64,000 bases of DNA from Siphonodentalium dalli (taxonomy: Eukaryota > Mollusca > Scaphopoda > Gadilida > Siphonodentaliidae), in contig CP136067.1 of the NCBI GenBank assembly GCA_032622095.1, positions 125,585,030 through 125,649,029 on the forward strand, read 5' to 3'. Positions 54,592-64,000 of the stretch are shown here, piece after piece. A program made the translations under genes and the position numbers. The notes below the pieces were generated by a model. That model was not told the DNA's origin, made no database searches, and saw only the letters and a list, made by a program, of their open reading frames with translations. Each line of letters opens with the position of its first letter. Positions within the stretch are counted from its first letter, which is position 1.

Positions 54592-56244
54592 TTCTGGTTA
54601 TTTCTCATCTTGAATGATTGCAAGTAATGTTAATTTGCAACAATTATCCAAACAAAACTGAAATGGTTATGATGAATGACGCTATTCTCATTGAATTTCC
54701 GAACTTCATATTGGAGCTTTACTGCTCAAAAAGACTAAACTAAAATACTAATTGTATACTGTTATCACTTACAAATAGATGAACTTAAATAATGTGATGC
54801 ATTCAGATGCATTGAGAAATGACAAATGTAGTAATATGTGCATACATCCTTCCCCTTTCATTATGGTCTATCACCATACCAAATCACATCAAAATTCGAC
54901 AACCGACACTTAACTTATATTGCAAAAACTTTGCACGGACTGAATTTCGAACAGGGCTCATAACTCTGGTAGGCATTGATGGTCACAACTCGTGATATTA
55001 TGCATATTCGTTCCCCATTTCTTGTCCGTCATCATGCCACAGGGCATCAAAATATGACAACTGACTATTGAGTTATAATGCAAAATGTGTGTATGTACGG
55101 ACGCACTGACGGCTCGAAACGTCAACTATCTACCCGCTGATTAATATCGGGGGGTATAATAACCATATATCTATGTGTGTACCTAACCAAAAACAATTCC
55201 CCTCCCCACCCCACCCCGGTGGATAAGACTAAAGAGTTCTTTGGTCATGCACAAATAATTGTGGAACCCCTGACCTGTTTACCACTATTTACACTGGTCA
55301 GTGTTCTCTGTCAAACACAACACACTCGATATATTAAGGCTATAATGAGGTCTAGTGCGATTTGTGACATATAGTGTACCTACACAAGGCTTTATTATTG
55401 TGTTGTTAGATACTGGAAACACCAGGAAACACCTGGAAATACAAGAGTTTGCACCAAAAAAGGATAGTGGAATAGTATTGAAAGGCAGTTAACACAGTTA
55501 TTGAAGAACGGCTAAAAAAAAACCTCTGAAATTTGGATAAAAGCATGAGAAAGGGGGTGGGTCCCCAAAATTTTGGAGGAAAAAAACAAATATTTTTGCA
55601 CAAATTTATGGGGTGGTGGGTCCCTCGGGGTCGAAAAAAAAATAATTTCCAGACCCCCCCCCTCCCCTCCTGTGGTCACAGCCATTTTCCAGCTGTTTTA
55701 ATCGAAAAAAAAAATCAAATTCAAAGTGCAATAAACGCTCTTTAAGTCTACCATATCAGGACTAGACTAACACGGAACGCTCTTTTCAGTTCCATACCAC
55801 GCGTGCACTTGGCGGTTGTTTGTTTGAGGTCGTGTTCAAAGTTGTATTCTTTATGACTTCAATGTGTATTTCTGGGACATATAATGCCCGTTGAAAGTTA
55901 GTTCAAGTATTTAGTAGGACTGATCTGGGCTTGGTGGCATTCTGTTTTTAAATAATATCTTTATGTTGGGGTTATTTGGAAATACGGAGTTTTAACTATA
56001 AATTATAAATGATTGACATGCAGCACATTATGCACGCTTAATATGCATTGATGTCTAGTTCCCTGCGAAATGTTAAAAAAAACGGTTGAACTTCGAAATT
56101 CTATCTGAAAATTTCCGGGGACCTTCTGCAATTTAATTGTACATATATATGTCTTTCGTCTGCTTCTATTACCTGGACACCCTCCAAATGACATCACCAC
56201 ATAATTGATTTGAGAAATAAAGCGTTAATAATCTATACATGTAC
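54592..56244. other. Donor-side part of intron 1
   Basis: 54830-55110 carries two ~170-bp units of another bivalve-style repeat (aaatcacatcaaaattcgac / gggcatcaaaatatgacaac, each followed by taatgcaaaa-type words). 55550-55675 is G- and C-rich with A runs (ggggtggtgggtccctcggg). No exon was recognised. The intron begins with gtacatgtatag at 56244. Confidence 0.45.
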
Positions 56245-56899
56245 CTTTGATTTTACTGAAGTCGTATTTATCCCTGGGCGTCTGCTCAGTCACCTTCACG
56301 AGGAACGCCGTGAACAAGTAATGTCGAATGAGCGAATCACCAGCAAATAATAACGATGTTCCTTTGAACAGAGAACATATGTCGTCCTTTGAGAAATTCC
56401 GCGGCTGGCAATTTGGATTTCGTGTCTCCCACTGAGCATTACTGGTAAGAATGTGCATCATGGACCGGAAGTCAGTACAGCTTGCGCATCGACAATTATT
56501 CCCTGTTAAGTCTTGGCACACATTATCCTTGCAGCATGGCGTTTCACACATCGCATTGCTTATGTCGGTATAACCTTTTGTATCGTGCTTTCTCGATATG
56601 TTGAGGCAAATTCCATCTGTTCTCTGAAAAGAACGCCATTTTGTTTTGATATAATACACTTCTTCTAGTGCGGCACGGTCTGTCTTGCTGGGGCTCTTGT
56701 ACAACCAATGCCCATTGGAAACTTCCTTACTATAGGACGGACATGTTGTCACAATCGAACAATATCTGTTTTTGTAGTTCAGATGAGTGCCGATGTTGCA
56801 CAAATTCCATATTTGTAACGAATAAATGATGTACAAAACACACAAGGCGAGCAGTATACCACCAGAAAAATACACCCTACAATGTCTTTTGTGGACCAT
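56245..56899 (-). CDS. SGNH/PC-esterase-type type II membrane protein, exon 1
   Basis: Begins at ATG 56899 in good Kozak context (gcaATGG), with an in-frame TGA two codons upstream, and ends at phase 1 before the donor AAAG|GTACAT. It encodes residues 1-218. A short basic N terminus (MVHKRHCRVY) is followed by one hydrophobic segment at about 12-32, a signal anchor predicting a type II Golgi or secretory-pathway protein. A Cys-rich stretch follows at 99-141, then C164, C175 and the nucleophile block LLFAGDSLIRH with S189. Joined to exons 2 and 3 it gives 396 aa with blocks GDS, GVGIW and DGVH, the order of the PC-esterase/TBL-like SGNH family, whose members attach or remove acyl groups on glycans. 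Sequons at N100 and N168. Substrate unknown. Untranslated exons further upstream are possible. Confidence 0.85.
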
Positions 56900-59800
56900 T
56901 GCTCAATATGCAAGGAATTGCATTAACTGCGTGTTATCTTTGAACATCAATATACGTGGCTGCATGGGTGTAGATCTCTCGGCTCATTGGTCGGGATGGC
57001 TTTTCTCGCCTTGTACTGTTCACGAATGTTTTTATTACGTAGTCCAGGCTGAAACATATTCAACTGAATACCATATGCATAGCAGTCCCAAACGCACATG
57101 CAGGCTGCAATTGATATAATCCGGTTCCGCTTTTGATCGACGTTTTGTAACCGGTTAATTTGAAGTGGCGAGTCGGTTTTCTTTTGATTACCAGTTAACT
57201 GTTGGTATATGCATGTATACATATCATAGTATGTATACAGCTTATCTGTTAGCTTTGTTAATCATGCGTAGCATAAGAAATTCCCATGCATTGTTGGACG
57301 AATTTAAGTATTTGGTCGTAAAATTTACAAATAATGGTCTGTTCAACGTGTTCAAGAAAATATCCGAGGATGTGAATCAACCTACATGTGAGGCTAGGAC
57401 ATTAAAACTGTCATTGGCATGAATCGTTGATCTTTATGAGAAGACTATTATACTCCTACAACAAACACTGATATAATTATGGTGAACTAGATTTACTGCC
57501 AATAACTGAAAAATTAAACACAGTGTGGTGAACTATTGATAACGAATAATAACATTAATGGCAATAAGGCGAAGTTATCATATGTACTATATGCTACTGT
57601 TCATAATATATTATGCTCGATCAGGGGGGATTTTTCCGGGCACGTATGCCGGGGTGGGTGGGTGATCGATGAGACCAACAAACAATTTTTTCCGCAACTC
57701 AAATTTGTTTCTCCCTGCAAGTCTTTTTGAATGAGTTTGGCTTAAAAACATTAGAAGGTCAATATTAACATAAATGAAAAATTTCATGATGATCAGACAA
57801 ACAGTATAGCCTGTAGCACATGCTAATGGATTGAATTTTGAAATACAAGATGGCCGCTGGCAGCCATGTTTTTTTTGGCCGAATGACCCCAAAATGACTC
57901 GTTCCTATTTACATGTCAATGGTAATATCCATGACAAATAGTATGCACAGAAATTCATATACAGCTGTTTACAGTGAATCCCCCCCCCCGCAAATCTCTG
58001 TTTTAGTGTTAAAAGAGGGGTGGGTGAAAAAACTGCCGAAAACTGAACAAATTATGGACGCGGGGGTGGGTGGGTCCCAACAAGGGTCGAAGGGGGAAAA
58101 TCAGCATACGTGCCTGAATATTTTTTTCCGACCCCACCCCCCGGCATAAATCAGGTTTTACTTGGATCCGGCATGTACGAAACTTATTAAATGGAATTGG
58201 TATTTCAGACGTATGGCTATATTCCACAACACAATTAGCGAGAAATGGTTCAACAATGCAACACGACATAAAATTCGAGATCAATATGTATACATAATTG
58301 GCGGTACTCATTGCAATCGTCTGGTAAATGTAATTGCAATCAAACTAATAAACTGACAGACAGAAGAATATATACCTATCGAAATTATCGACTAAGGAAG
58401 CACTGACCCTTATGAAGTTCGGAACGCGAAACCATCATCTACCCATATAGAAACTACGAGCTGGCTAATATGTCCAACGACAAACCCTGGATCTTTTGCA
58501 ATAACGGTATGAGTGACGAGTATCATGTAATGTTTGCGCGGAATTCGCTGAAAATCGTACAAATCTGATCCCCAAATACTACTATATTACTATAAATACC
58601 CAAACAATTTTAAATTACGTCAATTGAAGACAAATACGAAAATACAGGTACTCACGATATATATCGCCCGAATATACGTGATCACTGATAGCATCATTTG
58701 ACACCACCCCATTGTATGGCCACATGCCTATATACCCCACTAAGTATAGTGGGTTGACCATCATATATCTGCTGCTCCGTGATGGTCTTTTTAGTGTCTA
58801 TTTTAACACTTGTGCAAATTGGCGAGTCGGATTATTTTCCATCGACGAGCCGCCCCCATCCCCATGCAGGGTGTCCGCTAGAGCATGCCATCAACTCTGG
58901 CTCACGCACATAGAGATCATATTCCACCATTACAAAACCTTGTAACTTTTTGAAGTTTTGACAGGGAACCTTATAAAGTCGAAAAAATAACGCGGGGAAT
59001 ATATTTCTTAGTTATTATCTGTTCCTTAATAATGTACTTCACTGAATTTGAAGATCCCATATCGATATTGCATGCTTTTCTGTGACTTTTCTGAGCCGAT
59101 ATAGCAATAACCATTGAATTAATTACCCAGGAGAAATTACATAATAGTACAGGCGAATTAGGGATGAACACAAATTCCAAAGGTGTCACCATATAGAGCA
59201 AGTCAATGTATGCAACATACACACATTTTGGAGATCACTATTTGGGACAAATAGCACAATTTCTGTTGCCATGGCAACGAGGGGTGATTTTAACTTACTG
59301 TGGAAACTAGATGTTAAAATGCGTGTGTGGCGAGAATTGTTTCAATTATTTCAAATATTATGTTGGTTGATATGAACACCCATTGCTGTCTAACTGTTGA
59401 AACTAGGTTCACCTCTTGTGAAGGACAAGGTCATATGTAAAGGTCAAGTCATTGCAAAAAAACATGTGTTTTTTTATACTACTATTTAACTTCGACCCAC
59501 TTCACACGGCACAATCGTTTTGAAGATTCTACGACCAATTTCACGATCTTGCGGCTTGACAACCACGGTGCTACGGCAGTTTAACGATTCTACGACCTTA
59601 TGATACGTCGTCTTTTATGACACACTTAGATATAGGAGCTTTTTACTGAATTGGGACGACAAAAGTGGGCTTCTTCTTGTTTTCATTGTATAGAGCAGAC
59701 ATTACAGGTCCACCAGGTTGACTCACGGAATACATACGTGGCTGAGATGTATACATAAAATTAGTCACAATCGGCTCGGTCAAATCGGGACCATCAGATC

Positions 59801-60183
59801 AAACCACGAACCGATCGCAAAAAGTCATTTCTTGGGCTACAAGGGGACAATAACAGTGCGAAAATTAACATCCAACGTAAGCTTTGATAAGCATAAATGT
59901 AGGATTTGTTAAATTCGTACCTCAATTGACGCAAAATTCGATTAAACTCACACAGAAATGCAGTAACAATGTCAACTATTAATTTGGCAACGCCGCTGGT
60001 TCGACCATGACATTTGTATACGACGTATCTGACACTGATCGGGTAGCTTAGTTCTGCATTAAGCCCATGTATGCTGCATCAAAAACTGTGATATATAGGC
60101 ATCACCTCTCATTTTGGGTCTTTCATTTCGCGACTTTGTTTGTATACCTTGATTGCTTATTATCTGCTACTTCATACATTAAA
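56900..60183. other. Upstream flank, no gene recognised
   Basis: 5' flank of the esterase-like gene followed by AT-rich sequence. G-rich segments at 57625-57665 and 58015-58080 resemble the one at 49290. A small hairpin ccccactaagtatagtgggt lies at 58736. No TATA-box or conserved promoter element could be named and no exon pattern was found. Confidence 0.4.
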
Positions 60184-61926
60184 TAGACAGAACACAACGC
60201 GCATCTTAATTGAAACTCTTTTATCGAACGAGTTGCGGATGGCGCAAGGATATATTTCGCGAGAACGTAGCTCGAGCGAAATATAACTTTGCGCCGTCCG
60301 CAACGAGTTCGATAAAATATTCGAGATTATGATGCAAGTTGTGTTCTGTATTTATTCTACACCGTTAAGTCAGATAAGTTCAACCCACGAATGTCACCTT
60401 CACTGTTACTGTAGCTACCTTTATTGTGATTTAAGTCTGACAAATAACCAGTAATTATGGGGGGATCACCGGAAGCGGATGATCGACGTAATGTACGTCA
60501 TCATTCTTGGCGACAACGTCAACAAGAATAGTTCCGTCTTGTATTCCACTAGAGGTATACACTAATATGTATTCAATGGCTGGGATTCCGTTGAATACAT
60601 GTGACTCACGTCAATGGGTGTGGAATAAAGATTGTTATCCATATCTATGTGTCATCATTACATCACAATGCCCCTGTTCTTGGTTGGCTACATAATTTCT
60701 GAGTCCCCAGTTCTCGGTTGCTGATTCAACTTCAGGTTCAAATATTTATCAGCTCCTGATTCTCGGGTCTTGATTAAGACCCACATTTTAATCTTTGACA
60801 GTTCTCGCTTCCCGATTCAACTGCAAAACAGAGTTCAGTCCTCTCGCTACACGATGTCTGAACGCTGCCTGCACGTGTATTTTCTTAATTAAATCTAACA
60901 TTTTTTATTGAAGTGTTTTGCCAGTTACAATTCATTCTGGCTTGATCTAGACCACTTTCAAATGAATATGGATAGTTCGGTTTTTCAGAATGATGCAGAA
61001 TTAATTGTAACATACAAAAGTCTCAAATAAATAAATTTATATGCGACATTTCTTCACATTCCGTGTTGGTGCGGGCAGCGGTAAGTCCCGCGTAGGAGAC
61101 TGATTTGCACGTGCACTGCTTTCTGACGTCATTTATGTTATGATTGCTTTTGAGAAACTGACATGTCTGGCTGGGTAGGGCCAGCTACTTGCTAAAATAC
61201 CGGCACATGTGTGGAAATTAAGATTGAAAGGGGGGGCTACTTTCACTACGTATATACATTGGCCCCTATATGTTATCCTTTACAAATAGTTTTTCTCACG
61301 TCATAATCATTGCCAGGACCGACGAGCGTTACCGTGCGAATTTCATTCACACCGAAGAAAAAGAAATCACTTAGGACGAAATTATTTCTCATAATTTTTG
61401 TCTGGCACATTATTAATTTTTATTGGGTGCAGACGTGTCCTGGAACATGAATTGATTCAGTCTTAAATCATATCAAAACATTTTATTCCACACCCATTGA
61501 CGTGAGTCACATGTATTCAACGGAATCCCAGCCATTGAATACATATTAGTGTATACCTCTAGTGGAATACACGCCGGAACTATTCTTGTTGACGTTGTCG
61601 CCAAGAATGATGACGTACATTACGTCGATCATCCGCTTCCGGTGATCCCCCATAATTACTGGTTATTTGTCAGACTTAAATCACAATAAAGGTAGCTATA
61701 GTAACAATGAAGGTGATATTCATGGGTTGAACTTATCTGACTGAACGGTGTATAATAAATACAGAACACAACTTGCATCATAATCTCGAATCTTTTATCG
61801 AACTCGTTGCAGACGGCGCAAAGTTATATTTCGCTCGAGCTACGCTCTCGCGAAATATATCCTTGCGCCATCCGCAACTCATTCGATAAAAGAGTCTCGA
61901 TTAAGATGCGCGTTGTGTTCTGTCTA
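60184..61926. mobile_element. 1.74-kb foldback with hairpins in its termini
   Basis: The ends read tagacagaacacaacgcgca and the complement of gatgcgcgttgtgttctgtc followed by ta. The arms are about 445 bp (60184-60629 and 61482-61926) and share ccggaagcggatgatcgacg, ggcgacaacgtcaacaagaa and gattccgttgaatacatgtg. Each terminus is itself a palindrome of about 165 bp (60187-60349, 61760-61926) built on cgaacgagttgcggatggcg and a centre of agctcgagcgaaata-type sequence. The central 0.85 kb has no coding frame of interest. TA flanks are possible. Confidence 0.85.
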
Positions 61927-62292
61927 TATATTGTTTCCCTCATTTGTATACCGTTTTTTTAATTTTATGCCCAAACAATTCTGGAAATTAGCACCATGCA
62001 ATCGCTCCAGCTCACAGCCTCATAATCCGCCCAGCCGCCAGCGCTTGTAAGAGTTAGCGACAGTATCTAGGAAGTAATTACGGAGGCGTGGTTAAATCGG
62101 GAATGAGATTCCCCAATTCATCATCAGGTTGGAATCAAAATTTTCGTCAAAATCTTTGTTCTTAAAGCCATCTATTTTTGGTTGAATGTGGGGTCATTGA
62201 CCTTTTACTCCCATTCTAATTCACCATATTCACTCAGATGATTCACACTTAATTGTAACTGTATAAACTTAGAAGTGAATGAATCAAATGAA

Positions 62293-62552
62293 TTAACCCA
62301 TCCATGGCTGGAGCTTTCTGGGTTTTGTTGTTGTTGTGAAAACCGAGTACCATTGCTTTCTCTTATATATGCGAGTCTCCCATAGGGAGTCTCGCATATA
62401 TAAGATAATATATTGGGCTAACATTTACCTTGTAAGTCAGTGCTTTCTCTTAGATATACAAGGCTCCCTATGGGAACTCACATATATATAAGATAATTCT
62501 GGCACATGATCTGTATTGCTGCACCAGCGCAGCTCCGTCATGAAAGGGTTAA
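62293..62552. mobile_element. TTAA-flanked MITE, diverged hairpin pair
   Basis: The tips are TTAACCCatccatggctgga and, inverted, ctccgtcatgaaaGGGTTAA. The interior has one good hairpin (62355-62405: ctcttatatatgcgagtctc / gagtctcgcatatataaga) and one decayed copy (62448-62495). The same design as 47200-47599, so a diverged relative in the piggyBac-type TTAA group. Confidence 0.7.
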
Positions 62553-63001
62553 GTTGCAACGAAAGATTACCGTCTGTCTGTTTAAAGGGACACAATGCAC
62601 TCACAATGGGTAAATGTGTTTTTTTTTGTAAAACCATAAGCACATACATGTAGAAGAAAGGGGACTTTGTTCTTATTTCTATTAAGATTAGTATGTTGAA
62701 ACCATTGTTATGTCAACATTACTGTTACGGTGGTTGAATGTCATTTTATCAATAAACAGTGCCAAATCAAATTTATTATTTGAAAATATGCTTCTGGAAT
62801 ATTTGCAATGCTCTGACCTTTTGTAATGTTGACCTTCATGAATTGATCAGAATTTCCTCCAACTTCCCGAGAAAAGTCAAATTAGTTCAATAAGCTACAA
62901 AAGTTCAATCAAAACTCGACAGTAAACATTGGAAAAAGATCTAAGCATTGAACAATATTCTGAAAATAGTATTCAAACTTAGTCCAAGTTTCCTAGTAGG
63001 T
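62553..63001. other. Non-coding stretch
   Basis: AT-rich, no recognised feature. Confidence 0.4.
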
Positions 63002-63046
63002 AAACCAGCTAGTGATATTGCTCTACTGATATCACTAGCTGGTTTA
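63002..63046. repeat. Perfect short hairpin
   Basis: aaaccagctagtgatat and atatcactagctggttt form a 17-bp perfect stem around a 10-nt loop. It lies immediately beside the MITE at 63049. Confidence 0.85.
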
Positions 63047-63048
63047 GA

Positions 63049-63188
63049 TACAGTAATGCCCTAAATAATCGACTCAGTGAGAGCTTTCCAATGAATGGCA
63101 GTAAGCCATATTTCCGACTAAATCCTGAAAAGTTACCCATAATTCTGCTGTGGGTAAGGAGTCAATTATTTAGGGCATAATTACTGTA
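63049..63188. mobile_element. MITE of the CAGTAAT family, third copy
   Basis: Termini tacagtaatgccctaaataa and gggcataattactgta, inner words gagctttccaatgaatggc, ccatatttccgactaaatcc and tacccataattctgctgtg. Same family as 24088 and 25808, with one arm shortened. Confidence 0.8.
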
Positions 63189-64000
63189 CAAGGAAACTTT
63201 GACTAATTTGAATTATATATTTAAACTTACTTCATATAACTACACGATTAGCAATGTTTGTTGACATATCAGTGTAACAGTTCTGTTTACATAACAATAG
63301 TTTCAACACACAATATTTTGTTATTGGATAAATATCAATAATGAATATAAGAACAAATTTCTCCATGTCCTTTTTAGCCGCGATGTTTTCAGACTTTTAT
63401 GTTTTTTCACTGCGAGTGCATTTGGGTCCATTTTTTGTTTAACTACACTAAAAAAATGACTACAGTCTTCATATGTCGAAGACTACCATTTGAAACATGT
63501 TATCAGTGATTGGCCAACTATTTAAATTCTCAACCATTCGACCAATCAGAAGCAGCTGCATTTCTAATATACTGCATGAGATGAATTAGAATGAATATTT
63601 TGCAGTGCCTTGTTGGTAAAAATGTTGTGATTTATTATCAGGTTTGGCACATCCTGAATCTACCTATAATAGTTATATTCAACTATAATAGTTGAAAATT
63701 GATATATTTGATTTGTAAATTTGATGCAAGAGGCATAAACCATTTCACAAAAAATGATTCAAGAACAGTGTCATTCTAAATTGGTAACATGTTTGGATTT
63801 GTAATGAAGTAACATGTCTCAACCTCTTTGAATTATGATAGCACATTACAAGGAAGTTGACTTACATTCAATTAGTCTATACATTGTTATGAAGGAGTGA
63901 TTGGGTAGTCATGTTTATGTCATTTAGAAAGGCATCCTTGTACACTAGAGCCCAGCGATTGGCAATTTGTGCTCGAATTGAATCGGTCGAATTATATCGT
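63189..64000. other. Non-coding stretch with a TIR relic
   Basis: At 63641 caggtttggcacatcctgaa followed by ctataatagtt words matches the terminus of the element at 7373-8563 with no partner within the window. It is either a relic or one end of an element that continues beyond the window. No gene seen. Confidence 0.45.

Noticed and set aside
57611-58149. G-rich segments as a possible promoter CpG island of the esterase-like gene
   Set aside because: They are made of gggtgggtgggt words repeated near 49290 as well, so they look like a dispersed repeat, and CpG content is not raised.

Overview
The window looks like nuclear DNA from a marine invertebrate, most likely a bivalve mollusc. It is AT-rich, intron-scale and crowded with decayed LINEs, foldback/MITE elements and satellites. 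It carries ATGTACATGTA-type palindromic microsatellites and the 'aaagggagataactcc / agagttatggccc' repeat vocabulary that I associate with bivalves. The species assignment is an inference from repeat style and from LINE protein style. No rRNA, tRNA, CRISPR array, bacterial operon or viral gene was seen.

One host gene can be assembled with confidence. It is on the minus strand, with three coding exons at 56245-56899, 42708-42924 and 36135-36453 and introns of 13.3 and 6.3 kb. All splice sites are GT/AG, the phases fit exactly (1191 nt, 396 aa), and the conceptual protein is a type II membrane protein with SGNH/PC-esterase blocks: GDS in exon 1, GVGIW in exon 2 and DGVH in exon 3. It is probably a Golgi carbohydrate O-acyl transferase or esterase; the substrate is unknown. 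Its introns host much of the repeat content of the right half of the window.

Layout. 0-6 kb: hairpin MITE, 33-bp minisatellite split by a foldback, short duplications. 7.2-14 kb: a nearly complete but mutated minus-strand LINE (ORF1 coiled coil plus RRM-like; ORF2 endonuclease, RT and Cys-rich tail), split by a 1.19-kb TIR element with a TTTAT duplication. 14.1-16.5 kb: arrays of the palindrome CTTGCANNTGCAAG forming inverted arms around a broken DDE-integrase gene that carries an internal micro-inversion. 16.57-30.92 kb: a block bounded by 28-bp inverted termini (27/28 identical) that interrupt one satellite unit. It contains a 46-bp satellite, a LINE tail, several MITEs and a ~945-bp foldback. 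30.9-32.3 kb: the interrupted A/B satellite itself. 36-57 kb: the esterase-like gene with a restriction-endonuclease-type LINE, two other LINE remnants, 68-bp and 140-bp arrays, a TTAA-flanked MITE and a 4.8-kb nested palindrome in its introns. 60-64 kb: a 1.74-kb foldback, another TTAA-flanked MITE and another copy of the CAGTAATGC-ended MITE.

Apart from the esterase-like gene and a weak exon candidate near 6.3 kb, every coding signal found belongs to a mobile element and is inactivated by stops, frameshifts or lost catalytic residues. The notable content is structural: several large inverted repeats, nested insertions that can be ordered in time, and short palindromic arrays built on E-box-like cores.
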